Assembly (NCBI GenBank): GCA_903837595.1
Contig: CAILVI010000556.1
Coordinates: 38,823 to 102,822, forward strand
Direction: 5' to 3'
DNA length: 64,000 nt
Source: an uncultured Thiodictyon sp.
Lineage (GTDB): Bacteria > Pseudomonadota > Gammaproteobacteria > Chromatiales > Chromatiaceae
This document shows positions 7,522 through 17,562 of the stretch, one piece after another; the stretch's first letter is position 1; every line of letters starts with the position of its first letter. Under the pieces are notes generated by a model. It had not been told where the DNA came from and ran no database searches. It worked only from the letters and a program-made list of their open reading frames with translations. The position numbers and the translations under genes are program-made.

Positions 7522-8640
7522 ATGTATGTCGATTCAATGCGTTACCGTGACGTGCCCAGTGTCTTGAACGGGCGCGCCGCGTGGGCGGGCAGCCCGGTCA
7601 GTCCGACGGGCACCAAGGGCGTGCGTGCCAATCGCGTACCTCAGCCGTTGGCGGCGACCGAAGTCGATTGCTGTTCTTGCCAATACCGCGCCTTCTTCCA
7701 GTCACTGGTCGATGCCATCCCAGACCCCACCTTGGTCTGCGACCATGAAGGCATCGTGCGCTGGATCAATCAGGACGCCAGGCGGTTCCCGCTGCTGGCG
7801 GAGATTGCGGTGGACGCCCCCCTGCGGCTCATCCCGGGCGTGACCGCGCCCGACTTGGGTGAGTCGGACCCGCTGGTCCTGGTTGCGCATCTGCGGACCC
7901 AAGTAGCCGCCGATGATATCCCAGTGCTGCTGCTGCTGCATCGCCTGGACCCCGCCGGCGGCGATCTCTATGCAGAGCTGCATGCCAAGGCGCTGCGCGG
8001 GTTGGCAGACAGCAATTTCGGCATGATTTTGCGCCTGCAGGATGTGACGACCCGGGAGCTGGAGCGGCGCCATTTGCGTCGCCAGGTGACTCATTATGGT
8101 GAATTGGCCCACCGCGACAGCCTCACCGGCATCGCCAATCGGCGCCTGTTTGAAAGGGGCCTGCGTCGTGCCATCAGCGATGCGAGCCGATCCGGTGAAC
8201 GTCTGGCGGTCCTCTTCCTGGACCTGGACGGATTCAAGGCAATCAATGACACGCGAGGTCACGCGGCGGGCGATCAGGTGCTGTGCCAGGTGGCTGCGCG
8301 CCTGCAGGGACTGGTGCGTCGCCCGGACCTCGTCGCGCGGCTTGGCGGGGATGAGTTCGCGGTCCTGGTACGCGATGCGTCCGGGCATGCCGGAGGTCTC
8401 GAACTGGGCGAGCGCCTGCTGGCGGCGCTCTGTGCGCCCATGGAGCTGGCCGACGGTATGGCCGCCATCGCGGCCAGTATCGGCGTCAGCCTGTTCCCGG
8501 AGCATGGGCCGGATGGCGCGAACCTAATGTACCGGGCGGACGGGGCGATGTATGAGGTGAAACGTCGCGGCAAGCGTGGCGTGATGATGGCGCCGATGAG
8601 CGCCGCCCCGGGACTGAGCGCCGGCAAGCCCGATTGCTGA
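7522..8640 (+). CDS. PAS-GGDEF diguanylate cyclase
   Basis: This enzyme should make cyclic di-GMP from two GTP. It is 372 residues with no signal peptide or membrane helix. An N-terminal tail contains DCCSCQ (three Cys, possibly redox or metal related; inference). A PAS-like domain spans ~55-180 and a GGDEF domain ~200-360. The active-site GGDEF is at 275-279 (RLGGDEFAVLV), and an inhibitory I-site RRPD at 266-269 is correctly spaced, so product feedback is expected. The ATG has AGGAGG 8 bases upstream, a strong ribosome site. It stands alone, with the next gene convergent. Confidence 0.92.
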   Translation: MYVDSMRYRDVPSVLNGRAAWAGSPVSPTGTKGVRANRVPQPLAATEVDCCSCQYRAFFQSLVDAIPDPTLVCDHEGIVRWINQDARRFPLLAEIAVDAPLRLIPGVTAPDLGESDPLVLVAHLRTQVAADDIPVLLLLHRLDPAGGDLYAELHAKALRGLADSNFGMILRLQDVTTRELERRHLRRQVTHYGELAHRDSLTGIANRRLFERGLRRAISDASRSGERLAVLFLDLDGFKAINDTRGHAAGDQVLCQVAARLQGLVRRPDLVARLGGDEFAVLVRDASGHAGGLELGERLLAALCAPMELADGMAAIAASIGVSLFPEHGPDGANLMYRADGAMYEVKRRGKRGVMMAPMSAAPGLSAGKPDC

Positions 8641-8666
8641 TCAATCACTCCCCGGCTTTTCTCTGA

Positions 8667-9773
8667 TCAGCGCCTGGAGCTGCGCAAGCAAGGCCGCCCG
8701 CAATGCGTGGCGTCGCGGTGATAACCGGTGATGCGGCTGAAGGCCTCATTGACATCAATGATCGCACCGTCGGCGGCAGTGATCATGATACCTTCCCAGG
8801 CATGGGTGAAGACGCTGGCGGCGAGGCGCAATTGCTGTTCAATCCGCTTGCGTTCGGCGATGTCATGCACACGGGCCATTACGGCGACCTTGCCGTCAAT
8901 CTCGACCGCATCGAGCAGCACTTCGGCGATGAAGGTCTGGCGGTTGTCCGCCCGTTGGTGCATCCACTCGAAGCGGCAGTGACCGTATTGCATCGCAAAG
9001 GCGATGCGTTGTCGGGCCAGGGTCATCGACGCCGTGCCGCATGGCTGCTGCGGCGGTGATACATCGGCGGGGTGATAGGCGCAGAACGCATCGCGGCTGG
9101 CGCAGCCGAAGAGCGCCAGGGTCGCCTGGTTGCAGTCGAAGAAACCCTGCTCGTCCGTCAGCATCAGCGCGTCGGTGGTCGCCTCGAAGAGCGTGCGGAA
9201 CTTCGCCTCGGAGCGGCGCAACGCGGCCTGCGCCTGCTTGATCGCGGTGATATCCAGGAGCACCACCCGGCAGGCGGTCGGAGGCTCGCCGGTCGCTGGC
9301 GGGTGCTCGGGGCGGATCACCAGGCGCAGGTCGCGCCTGGTCTGCGGCGTATGTTCCAGGCCCACATAAATGGACTCCTCCGCGCCGTGATCCAGTACAC
9401 GCGCGAGCCCCGCCAACAGGGCGCTCCAATCCCCGGGGGCGAGCCAGGTGCTCAGAACCAGGTCCGGCACCAGTGCGCGGTCCACCCCCAGCAATTGGGC
9501 GGCGGTCAGGTTCATCCGGCTGATCCGGCCCGCTCGGGTGAGGGTGGCATAGGCCGCCGGGGCAAAGTCATAGAGGTCGGCGTAGGTGTCGCGCGACTTC
9601 TCCAGCGCTTGCCGGGCGGCGCGCAGTTCGCGGTTCTGGAGTTCCAGTTCGATTTGGTGGACCTGTAGCTCTTGCACCACCTGGCGGGGGTCGGCGGCGT
9701 CCAGGGTCTCACGGCGTAGGGCGGCGAGCAGGTCGCTCAATGAGCCGTCGGGGATCTGGCTGAGGCGCGTCAT
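8667..9773 (-). CDS. PAS-domain protein, C-terminally truncated (probably a broken sensor kinase or cyclase)
   Basis: The 368 codons read as a coiled coil ([16 protein letters not shown]), two PAS domains (~55-180, ~190-310) and the start of a third (AWEGIMITAADGAIIDVNEAFSRITGY). At that point the sequence degenerates (HRDATHCGRPCLRSSRR) and stops. No output domain remains. The +1 frame across this point reads ALRAALLAQLQALIREK and then stops, which looks like a natural helical protein end, so an internal deletion plus frameshift is likely. The start is the ATG at 9773, with GGAG 6 bases upstream. The first ~190 residues are a close paralogue of the divergent kinase at 9980. Confidence 0.75.
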   Translation of the reverse strand: MTRLSQIPDGSLSDLLAALRRETLDAADPRQVVQELQVHQIELELQNRELRAARQALEKSRDTYADLYDFAPAAYATLTRAGRISRMNLTAAQLLGVDRALVPDLVLSTWLAPGDWSALLAGLARVLDHGAEESIYVGLEHTPQTRRDLRLVIRPEHPPATGEPPTACRVVLLDITAIKQAQAALRRSEAKFRTLFEATTDALMLTDEQGFFDCNQATLALFGCASRDAFCAYHPADVSPPQQPCGTASMTLARQRIAFAMQYGHCRFEWMHQRADNRQTFIAEVLLDAVEIDGKVAVMARVHDIAERKRIEQQLRLAASVFTHAWEGIMITAADGAIIDVNEAFSRITGYHRDATHCGRPCLRSSRR

Positions 9774-9824
9774 GGGGGGCTCCGTGATCGGCTGGGGCCG
9801 GGGTTGGTCTGTCCTGTCCCAGAC

Positions 9825-9836
9825 GCTTAGCATAGA
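9825..9836 (-). promoter_or_regulatory. Candidate -10 region (TATGCT) upstream of the truncated PAS gene
   Basis: The 12-base string TCTATGCTAAGC on the minus strand is identical to the one at 5373-5384. It lies 52 bases before the ATG at 9773, inside the 206-bp divergent gap to the hybrid kinase. The -35 region is weak. Confidence 0.3.
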
Positions 9837-9979
9837 ATGGATCGACAGGTCCTTCCAGGCGGGCGGTTCTGCATCTCGCCTATGTATCGCAAGGGTGTCG
9901 GCACATGCCCGACATAGAACCGCGATCGACAGGTTTATCCGATCATGAAGCGACTCCCATCCAGCCTCTGGAACTCACG

Positions 9980-11752
9980 ATGTCTACCCTGAGCGGCGCC
10001 CCCGATGGCGTGCTGACCGACCTGCTCGCGCAGCTGCGTCGTGAGGGCGCCGACCCGGCCGATGCGGTGCACGAGCTTCAGGTCCGCCAGATCGAACTGG
10101 AACTCCAGAACCGGGAGCTGCGCGCGGCCCAGCAGGCGCTGGAGGAGTCGCGCGACCGCTATGTGGACCTCTATGATTTCGCACCGGTGGCCTATGCCAC
10201 GCTCACCCGCGAGAGCCGGATCACCCAGATGAACCTGACCGCCGCCGCGTTGTTGGGCGTGGAACGGGGGGCGAAGCTGGACCTGTTCCTGGGCGCGCGG
10301 CTAGCCGACGGGGACTCCCGGCTCCTGCTCAGCAGCCTGGGGCGGGTGCTCGCGAGCGGCGTGGAGGAGTCCATCGAGGTCCGTCTGGGGCGCCCGCCGG
10401 CTCCCCGGCGCGACCTGCAACTGATGCTCCGTCGCGAGGCTGCGGGCGCGGCCGGGGACCCTCCCACCGCGCGCGTGATCCTGTTGGACATCACCGCGCG
10501 GCGCCAGGCCGAGGCCGAGCTCGCCCAGTATCGGCAACACCTGGAGGCCCTGGTGGAGGCGCGTACCGCGGCGCTGGTCGCCGCCAGGGACGCCGCCGAG
10601 GCGGCCAACCGGGCCAAGAGCGCCTTCCTCGCCAACATGAGCCACGAACTGCGCACGCCCATGAACGCGATCATGGGCATGACGACCCTGGCCCAGCTGC
10701 GCGCCACCGACCCCAAACAGATCGATCAGCTGCACAAGGCCAACCGGGCCGCCCAGCATCTGCTCACCGTGATCAACGACATCCTTGACATCTCCCAGAT
10801 CGAGGCCGACCGCCTCACCTTGGGGGCAGCGACCTTCAATCTGGACGCGGTGTTGGCGGACCTGACCGATCTGATCGGCCATGACGTGGCCGACAAGGGG
10901 CTGAAACTGGCGATCGACATCCGCCCCGACCTGGGGCAGCAGTCGCTGCAAGGCGACGCCGGGCGTCTGGGGCAGATCCTGCTCAATCTCGCCGGCAATG
11001 CGGTCAAGTTCACCGCCCGCGGGTCCATCATGCTGCGCGTGCAGCGGATCGAGGACACCGCCACGGACCTGGTCCTGCGCTTCGAGGTGCAGGATACCGG
11101 CATCGGCATTGCCGACGCGGACCAGCCGCGGCTCTTCACCGCCTTCGAGCAAGCCGATAACTCGACGACGCGCCAATATGGCGGCACTGGTCTGGGACTG
11201 GCGATCAGCCGGCGGCTGGCCGAGCTCATGGGCGGCACCCTGGGGGTCGTGAGCCAGCTCGGGACCGGGAGTACCTTCTGGTTTACCGTGCGTCTGGCCA
11301 AGGCCACAGGGGCGGAGGCGCCGCCGTCGCAACCGGCTGAGCGTGGCGCCTATGACCAACTGCGGACCCGCCGCACCCGTGCCCGCCTCCTGCTGGTGGA
11401 GGATGAACCGGTCAATCAGGAGGTGATGCAGGAACTGGTGGCCGATCTGGGGCTGACGGTCGACGTGGCCGCCGACGGGGCGCAGGCCCTGGCGATGGCG
11501 GCGCGCACCGATTACGACCTGATCCTGATGGACCTGCAGTTGCCCGTGATGGATGGGATCGAGGCGTCGCAACGGATCCGCCAATTGCCCACGGGCGCGC
11601 GGGTGCCGATCATCGCCACCACCGCCAGTGTATTCACCGAGGACCGGATGCGCTGCCTGGCGGCCGGCATGACCGACTTCATCACCAAACCGGTGGACCC
11701 GGATGTACTCTATACGACCTTGCTCAACTACCTGCCCGCGGGCGATGATTGA
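9980..11752 (+). CDS. Cytoplasmic PAS hybrid histidine kinase (PAS-HisKA-HATPase-REC)
   Basis: This is a 590-residue soluble hybrid sensor kinase. It has an N-terminal coiled coil ([11 protein letters not shown]), one PAS domain (~55-170) and a HisKA box with phospho-His at 222 ([13 protein letters not shown]). An HATPase follows ([31 protein letters not shown]), then a receiver domain with phospho-Asp at 518 ([13 protein letters not shown]). I prefer the ATG at 9980 to 9905 because the paralogue at 8667-9773 starts at the matching point, although no clear Shine-Dalgarno is seen. It is first of three plus-strand signalling genes (gaps 72 and 33 bases), probably an operon with the HD-GYP regulator. 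Confidence 0.92.
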   Translation: MSTLSGAPDGVLTDLLAQLRREGADPADAVHELQVRQIELELQNRELRAAQQALEESRDRYVDLYDFAPVAYATLTRESRITQMNLTAAALLGVERGAKLDLFLGARLADGDSRLLLSSLGRVLASGVEESIEVRLGRPPAPRRDLQLMLRREAAGAAGDPPTARVILLDITARRQAEAELAQYRQHLEALVEARTAALVAARDAAEAANRAKSAFLANMSHELRTPMNAIMGMTTLAQLRATDPKQIDQLHKANRAAQHLLTVINDILDISQIEADRLTLGAATFNLDAVLADLTDLIGHDVADKGLKLAIDIRPDLGQQSLQGDAGRLGQILLNLAGNAVKFTARGSIMLRVQRIEDTATDLVLRFEVQDTGIGIADADQPRLFTAFEQADNSTTRQYGGTGLGLAISRRLAELMGGTLGVVSQLGTGSTFWFTVRLAKATGAEAPPSQPAERGAYDQLRTRRTRARLLLVEDEPVNQEVMQELVADLGLTVDVAADGAQALAMAARTDYDLILMDLQLPVMDGIEASQRIRQLPTGARVPIIATTASVFTEDRMRCLAAGMTDFITKPVDPDVLYTTLLNYLPAGDD

Positions 11753-11824
11753 AGAGCATCGAAGAGGCCGTGGTCACGCCAAGGCAGCCGCGCGACGAGC
11801 CAATCAACCAGGGGCGCCAGATCA

Positions 11825-12964
11825 GTGAGCGAGCAGTCCGATCCGTCCTTCCCATCATACCCGAGCAGTAACGGCGACCCCAGCGCCCCGGCCACCATCC
11901 TGATCGTGGACGACCTGCCGGACAACCTGGCGGTGCTGGGCGACATCCTCTTGCCCCAGTATCGGGTGCTGGCCGCATCGACCGGCGAGCGCGCCCTGCG
12001 GCTCGCCGCGGCGCAGCCGCCACCGGACCTCATCCTGCTGGACGTGATGATGCCCGGCATGGACGGTTACCAGGTACTGGCCAGGCTCCAGGCGGATGAG
12101 CACACGCGCGACATTCCCGTGATCTTTGTCACCGCCATGAATGGGGTGGAGGATGAGGAACGCGGCCTTGAACAGGGCGCCGCGGACTATATTGCGAAGC
12201 CGCTGCGCCCGCGCATCGTGCTGGCGCGCGTCCATACCCAGCTCGCACTCAAACGCGCGGGCGACCTGCTGCGCGAGCGCAACGCCAGCCTGGAGGCGGA
12301 GGTGCAGCGGCGCCTCGGGGAGAATCAGGTCATCCAGGATGTGAGTATCCACGCCCTGGCCCGGCTGGCGGAGGTCCGCGACAACGAGACCGGCAACCAC
12401 CTGCGCCGGACCCAGGGCTATGTGTCCACGCTGGCGCGGCGGTTGCGGGAGCAACCGCGCTTTGCCGGTGAACTCACCGAGCGCACGCTCGACCTGCTGG
12501 CCAAATCGGCGCTACTGCACGACATCGGCAAGGTCGGCATCCCCGATCATATCCTGCGTAAACCGGGACCGCTCACGGCAGCGGAGCGGGAGGTCATGAA
12601 GACCCACGCGAAACTCGGTAGCGACGCGATCGAGCAGGCCGAGCGCGACGCGTTGCGGCCGGTTGCCTTCCTGACCCTGGCCAAGGACATTGCCCATTAT
12701 CATCATGAACAGTGGGACGGCAGCGGCTACCCGGAGGGTCTGGTGGGCGAGGCGATCCCGCTGGCCGCCCGCCTCATGGCCCTGGCCGATGTGTTTGATG
12801 CACTGATCAGCCGCCGGGTTTATAAGGAGCCCTTCCCTCTTGAGACGGCCCGCGACCTGATCCGCGAAGCAAGCGGCCGGCAGTTCGACCCGACCCTGGT
12901 CGAGGTCTTTCTGGACGGGTTCGACGAGATCGCCGCAATCGCCAACCGCTACCGTGACGGTTAG
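11825..12964 (+). CDS. REC-HD-GYP response regulator, cyclic-di-GMP phosphodiesterase (RpfG-like)
   Basis: The 379-residue protein has a receiver domain with D73 (LILLDVMMPGMDG) and a linker coiled coil. A full HD-GYP domain follows: H232/D233 in LLHDIGKVGIPD, then HHEQWDGSGYPEGL, and DVFDALISRRVYKEP. All metal-site and GYP residues are present, so it should hydrolyse cyclic di-GMP when phosphorylated. The start is GTG with AGGGG upstream. Placed between two hybrid kinases, it is a natural phosphorelay target for either (inference). Confidence 0.94.
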   Translation: MSEQSDPSFPSYPSSNGDPSAPATILIVDDLPDNLAVLGDILLPQYRVLAASTGERALRLAAAQPPPDLILLDVMMPGMDGYQVLARLQADEHTRDIPVIFVTAMNGVEDEERGLEQGAADYIAKPLRPRIVLARVHTQLALKRAGDLLRERNASLEAEVQRRLGENQVIQDVSIHALARLAEVRDNETGNHLRRTQGYVSTLARRLREQPRFAGELTERTLDLLAKSALLHDIGKVGIPDHILRKPGPLTAAEREVMKTHAKLGSDAIEQAERDALRPVAFLTLAKDIAHYHHEQWDGSGYPEGLVGEAIPLAARLMALADVFDALISRRVYKEPFPLETARDLIREASGRQFDPTLVEVFLDGFDEIAAIANRYRDG

Positions 12965-12997
12965 GCCCCCCAGGATACCCAGGACGAGGTGATTTCC

Positions 12998-15900
12998 ATG
13001 CAGAACGTGCCAGCCGCAGAGCGCTCACGCCACCACCGTGATCGCTGGCCCACCTGGGTCGCCTACGGCTTCGCCGTGTTGGTCACCCTGGGTGTCCTGC
13101 TGGAGCACCGGTTGATCGAGCTCTCCTTGGGCAACCATTTGGTGGCGATCCTGTTGATGTTCCCCATTACGTTGAGCGCCTTGATGGGCGGGCTGGGTCC
13201 CGGTCTGCTCGCCACCCTGATCGCCACCCTGGGCCTGACCTGGCAGGCCATCCCCCCGACCGGAGACTGGTACGCGCTCACCCCCGAGAACCTCTTTAAA
13301 TTGGGCGCCTTGGTCGCTAATGGCGTCTTGGCGAGCGCCATGAGCGAATGGCTGCACCGCTCGCGCCGTCGCGCCCGGGTGAGCCAACAGGCCCTTGCGG
13401 ACCAGCTCGGGACGCTGCAGCTCTTGGCCGCCGTCGCGGACGGGACCAGCGACGCCATCTTCGCCAAGGACCGCGCCGGCCGTTATACCCTGGTCAACCC
13501 GCAGGCCGCGCGCTTCCTGGGGCGGCCCGCCCAGCAGGTGCTGGGACGCGACGACCGGGCGCTCTTCACCCTGGAGCAGGCGCAGCAGATCGAGGACCAG
13601 GATCGGTTGGTGATGCAGAGCAACCGCAGCCAGAATTTCCAGATCGACTTGACCATGGCGGATGGCGCGGTCAGCTTCCTGTGCATCAAGGGACCACTGC
13701 ACGCCGCGGACGGCCAGGTGATCGGGACCTTCGGTATCGCGCGGGACATCGGCGAGATCAAGCGGGCCGAGTACGCCCTGGATCAGGAGCGTCGCCTGCT
13801 CAAGACCCTGCTCCGGACCCTGCCTGACCTGGTCTGGCTCAAAGACTCAGACGGCGTTTTTCTCGCATGCAATCGGCGCTTTGAGTCGCTGTTTGGGGCC
13901 ACTGAGGACGCTATCCTGGGACGGACAGACCGCGATTTCGTGGATGCGCAGACCGCGCGGTTCTGCCTGGCGAGCGACCGCGCGGCCATCACCGCCGGCG
14001 GCCCTGTGGTCAACGAGGAGGAGATGACCTTCCGCAGCGACGGCCACCGGGAACGGTTGGAGATCATCAAGACGCCCATGCTCGACGTGCAGGGGAATCT
14101 GATCGGGGTGCTGGGCATCGGGCGCGACATCACGGCCGCGCATCGGGGCGAGACGGCGTTACGTGAAAGCGAGCGGCTCACGCGCGCGGTCCTCGACTCT
14201 GTATCGTCCCATATCGCTGTACTCGACCACACCGGAGCCATCGTCGCGGTCAACCGGCCCTGGGAACGGTTTGCCATTGAGAACAGCCCTGCACCGGGCC
14301 AGCCGGCCACGCGCACGAGCGTGGGCACGGATTATCTGGCCGTCCTGTGCGATAGCCGCGGGGAGGCGTCCGCCGGCGCCATGACCGCCTATGACGGCAT
14401 CCTGGCCGTATTGCAGGGCTGGCAGCCGAGCTTCTTCCTGGAGTACCCCTGCCACGCACCGGATCGTCAGCGCTGGTTCACCATGAGTGTCACGCCCTTG
14501 GCGGGCGCCGGGCGAGGCGTCGTTATCGCCCACGCTGACATTACCGGGCGGCGGCATGCCGAAGACGCGTTGCGCAAGCTGTCGTTGGCGGTCGAGCAGA
14601 GCCCCAGCAGCATCGTCATCACCGACCTTGCGGCCCGCGTTGAATACGTTAATGACGCCTTTGTGCGCACCAGCGGGTACGCGCGTGCCGAGGTCTTGGG
14701 CCAGAACCCGCGCATCCTGCGCTCGGGTCACACACCGCCGGCGATCTACCAGGCGCTATGGGGGGCATTGATCGCGGGCCGAACCTGGCGCGGTGAGCTG
14801 ATCAACCGCCGCAAGGACGGCAGCGAGTATGTGGAACTCGTCACGATCGCGCCGATCCGCCAGCCGGACGGGTCCATCACCCACTACCTGGCCATCAAGG
14901 AAGACGTGACTGAGACGCGCCGCCTGGAGCAGGACCTGGCCGGCCACCGGGAGCACTTGGAGGAACTGGTGGAGCGCCGCACCGCCGAACTGGCGGCGGC
15001 CAAGCACGAGGCCGAGTCCGCCAATCGGGCCAAAAGCGCCTTCCTGGCCAATATGAGCCACGAGATCCGCACCCCCATGAACGCTATCCTGGGGCTCACC
15101 CATCTGCTCGGGCGCGACGTTGCGGACCCGGTGCAGCAGGCGCGCCTGGTCAAGATCGACTCCGCTGCCAATCACCTGCTGGTGATCATTAACGACATCC
15201 TGGACATTTCCAAGATCGAGGCCGGCAAACTCACCTTGGAGTCGGTGAGGTTTTCCCCGGCGGCACTCCTCGATCAGGTCCGTTCACTGATCAATGACGC
15301 GCTCCAGGCCAAGGGACTCACCTATTGCGCCGAGGTCGACTCACTGCCGGCGGTCCTGCGGGGCGACGCGACCCGGCTGCGCCAGGTGCTGCTCAACTAT
15401 CTGACCAATGCCATCAAGTTCACGCAGCGGGGGGAGATCACGCTGAAGGCTGCGGTCATTGAGGAGTCGGAACACAGTCTGCTGGCCCGCTTCGATGTGC
15501 GCGATACGGGCGTCGGCATCGCTCCGGAGCAGTTGGACAAGCTGTTCGCCGCTTTCGAGCAGGCGGACAGTTCGACCACCCGGCGCTATGGCGGCACCGG
15601 TCTGGGGCTCGCGATCACGCGCCGCTTGGTTGAGCTGATGGGCGGTCAGACCGGGGTGATCAGCACCCCCGGCGTGGGCAGTACCTTTTGGTTAACCGTG
15701 CGTTTGCGCAAGACCACCGAGGCCCCCCTGCCGAGCAGCGCGGGCGATGGCGGTCCGCCCGTCCGTGCGGTCCTGGCGCGTCGGCATGCGGGCACCCGTC
15801 TACTGCTGGCGGAAGACAGTCCGACCAACCGGGAGGTCGCCCGGGAACTGTTGCGGCAGGTTGGGATCGAGGTCGACGTGGCGGAGGATGGACGTGCGGC

Positions 15901-16525
15901 CCTGACCCTCGCCCAGGGTTTCCGCTACCCCCTCATCCTGATGGATATCCAGATGCCGGTCATGGACGGGTTGGATGCGACCCGGGCCATCCGTGGCCTA
16001 CCCGGATATGGTGAGACGCCGATCCTGGCGATGACCGCCCATGCCTTCGAGGAGGATCGGCAAGTCTGTCTGGCGGCCGGGATGAGCGATCATATCGCCA
16101 AACCGGTGAACCCAGACCGGCTTTACGGCCTGCTGCTGCAATGGCTGCCGCCCGGCGCCGCGCAAGCAGCCGATACCGGGGCAGGTGAGCCGGCCAGCGA
16201 TGAGGGTCAGGGAGCGGACCTTGTCACGGATGGCGTCGCGCCCGCGGGTGCGACAGCGGTCTCGCGGCTCCTCACCCTCACCGAGCAGGAAGCCGCCAGC
16301 CCTCTTCTGGACCGTATCGAGCGACTCCTGATCCAGGGCGACCTTGCGGTCCAGCAGACGCTGCGCCAGGAACAGGCCTGCCTCAGGGCGTCCCTGGGGG
16401 ACCGCGCGCACATCCTGACGCAGCAGGTCGGCGCCTTCGACTTCGAGGCCGCGCTGCAGACCTTGCGGGCGGCCCGCGCCGCAGCGCAGTTTGGCGGCCC
16501 ATCAGGATCGCGAGCGCAGTCTTGA
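12998..16525 (+). CDS. Membrane hybrid histidine kinase with four PAS domains
   Basis: The 1175-residue protein starts with three or four hydrophobic helices (~17-120, DUF4118/MASE-like, with a [20 protein letters not shown] segment). Four PAS domains follow (about 140-255, 265-385, 390-520, 525-645). Then come HisKA with H688 ([13 protein letters not shown]), HATPase ([22 protein letters not shown]), a receiver with D983 ([13 protein letters not shown]) and a C-terminal helical tail. The ATG at 12998 is favoured because GAGGTGA precedes it by a few bases; the GTG at 12989 is that very motif. The tail resembles the end of the kinase at 20092-24603. Confidence 0.92.
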   Translation: MQNVPAAERSRHHRDRWPTWVAYGFAVLVTLGVLLEHRLIELSLGNHLVAILLMFPITLSALMGGLGPGLLATLIATLGLTWQAIPPTGDWYALTPENLFKLGALVANGVLASAMSEWLHRSRRRARVSQQALADQLGTLQLLAAVADGTSDAIFAKDRAGRYTLVNPQAARFLGRPAQQVLGRDDRALFTLEQAQQIEDQDRLVMQSNRSQNFQIDLTMADGAVSFLCIKGPLHAADGQVIGTFGIARDIGEIKRAEYALDQERRLLKTLLRTLPDLVWLKDSDGVFLACNRRFESLFGATEDAILGRTDRDFVDAQTARFCLASDRAAITAGGPVVNEEEMTFRSDGHRERLEIIKTPMLDVQGNLIGVLGIGRDITAAHRGETALRESERLTRAVLDSVSSHIAVLDHTGAIVAVNRPWERFAIENSPAPGQPATRTSVGTDYLAVLCDSRGEASAGAMTAYDGILAVLQGWQPSFFLEYPCHAPDRQRWFTMSVTPLAGAGRGVVIAHADITGRRHAEDALRKLSLAVEQSPSSIVITDLAARVEYVNDAFVRTSGYARAEVLGQNPRILRSGHTPPAIYQALWGALIAGRTWRGELINRRKDGSEYVELVTIAPIRQPDGSITHYLAIKEDVTETRRLEQDLAGHREHLEELVERRTAELAAAKHEAESANRAKSAFLANMSHEIRTPMNAILGLTHLLGRDVADPVQQARLVKIDSAANHLLVIINDILDISKIEAGKLTLESVRFSPAALLDQVRSLINDALQAKGLTYCAEVDSLPAVLRGDATRLRQVLLNYLTNAIKFTQRGEITLKAAVIEESEHSLLARFDVRDTGVGIAPEQLDKLFAAFEQADSSTTRRYGGTGLGLAITRRLVELMGGQTGVISTPGVGSTFWLTVRLRKTTEAPLPSSAGDGGPPVRAVLARRHAGTRLLLAEDSPTNREVARELLRQVGIEVDVAEDGRAALTLAQGFRYPLILMDIQMPVMDGLDATRAIRGLPGYGETPILAMTAHAFEEDRQVCLAAGMSDHIAKPVNPDRLYGLLLQWLPPGAAQAADTGAGEPASDEGQGADLVTDGVAPAGATAVSRLLTLTEQEAASPLLDRIERLLIQGDLAVQQTLRQEQACLRASLGDRAHILTQQVGAFDFEAALQTLRAARAAAQFGGPSGSRAQS

Positions 16526-16547
16526 TCGTCGTTCTGGCCGACAGTCA

Positions 16548-17550
16548 TCATTGGTCCTGCCACTTCTGCATCACGGCGCGTACCTGCGGCAAGAGTTCGA
16601 GGAATAAATCGATCAGGGTAGGATCAAAATGCTTGCCGGCCGGCTCCTTCAGATACCCGAGCGTTTGCTCCACCGGCCGGGGCTCCTTATAGGGACGGCG
16701 GCAGCTCAATGCGTCGAAGACGTCGGCGATGGCGACGATCCGCCCCGCAATTGGAATAGCCTCGCCGCACAGGCGCGCCGGATAGCCTGAGCCATCCCAC
16801 TTCTCATGATGGGTCAGTTGTTCTCCCGTGAAGGCATCACGTGCATGTCCGAGCAGGTCTTGGGGGTCACCACCAACCCGTTGCGCTGGGCGAGTCCCGA
16901 TGGTCGAGACCCAGTAGTAAACGACGCTACCCAGATGTGTAGCCAGCAATTCCAGGGAAGGGTTGAACCAATCGGCGGTTGGCAAAGGATTCACCTTGGT
17001 CGGCCGCAATGGCTAGAGCCAGGTCACGAGCTGTTCGCGCAATCGATTGGCCGCAAACAGGCTATCCTCTTCCCAGGCCCGTGAATAGCCGTGGCGCACC
17101 TGAACCCATTTCTCGAATGAATGGCGCGGGGACAGGCGTGGGCCGTCGGGGGTCGACTCCAGTGGTTCGGTCATAGCCCGTCACCGCACTGACCACCTCC
17201 ACCAGGCTGTGTTGCAGCTGCCGAAGTTTCGCGGCGTCAATCGGCGGTTCGACGGATAAGAGCCGGTGCGCGCGTGGGTCGCCCTCATCCGCAATCGTGG
17301 GCTCAAACTCCAGGATCCAACCGGCGCTGTTCGGGGAGATCAGGACATCGAGTTCGCCACAGCCCAGGTCCAGTGCCCCGATCAGGTGCAACCGCTTGCC
17401 CGCGCTGCTCGGCAAATCCGTGAGGTCGGGCAAATGTTGCTCTAACCAATCCCGGCCACCCTGCCCCAGCAAGGTTTGCGGGTCTTCACCGAGTAGCGAC
17501 GCGGCGTTGGCGCTGACATAGCGCAACGCACCGCAATGCTTTCGGTCATG
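16548..17550 (-). pseudogene. Collapsed bacteriophytochrome / HD-GYP pseudogene
   Basis: Reading from the 5' end, ATG at 17550 with GAGGAG upstream gives MTESIAV, a phytochrome-like start. A shifted frame (17526 onward) then reads LRYVSANAASLLGEDPQTLLG and continues through a PAS_2 domain to the start of a GAF domain (SAVTGYDRT). Another frame (17132-17013) reads SPRHSFEKW...RAWEEDSLFAANRLRE, like the end of a PHY domain. Finally 16817-16548 reads LTHHEKWDGSGYP...DVFDALSCRRPYKEP, the C-terminal half of an HD-GYP domain. The biliverdin-Cys region, most of GAF and PHY, and the HD half are gone. It begins 12 bases after the GGDEF gene, so it was its operon partner. Confidence 0.8.
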
Positions 17551-17562
17551 AGTGAAGTCTCC

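Noticed and set aside
9905-9979. Extra 25 N-terminal codons on the hybrid kinase (ATG at 9905)
   Set aside because: The divergent paralogue begins at the position matching 9980, and the extra residues have no family character.
10301-11584. 427-codon minus-strand frame across the hybrid kinase
   Set aside because: Antisense shadow of the kinase; it crosses the HisKA and HATPase motifs, which are certain on the plus strand.
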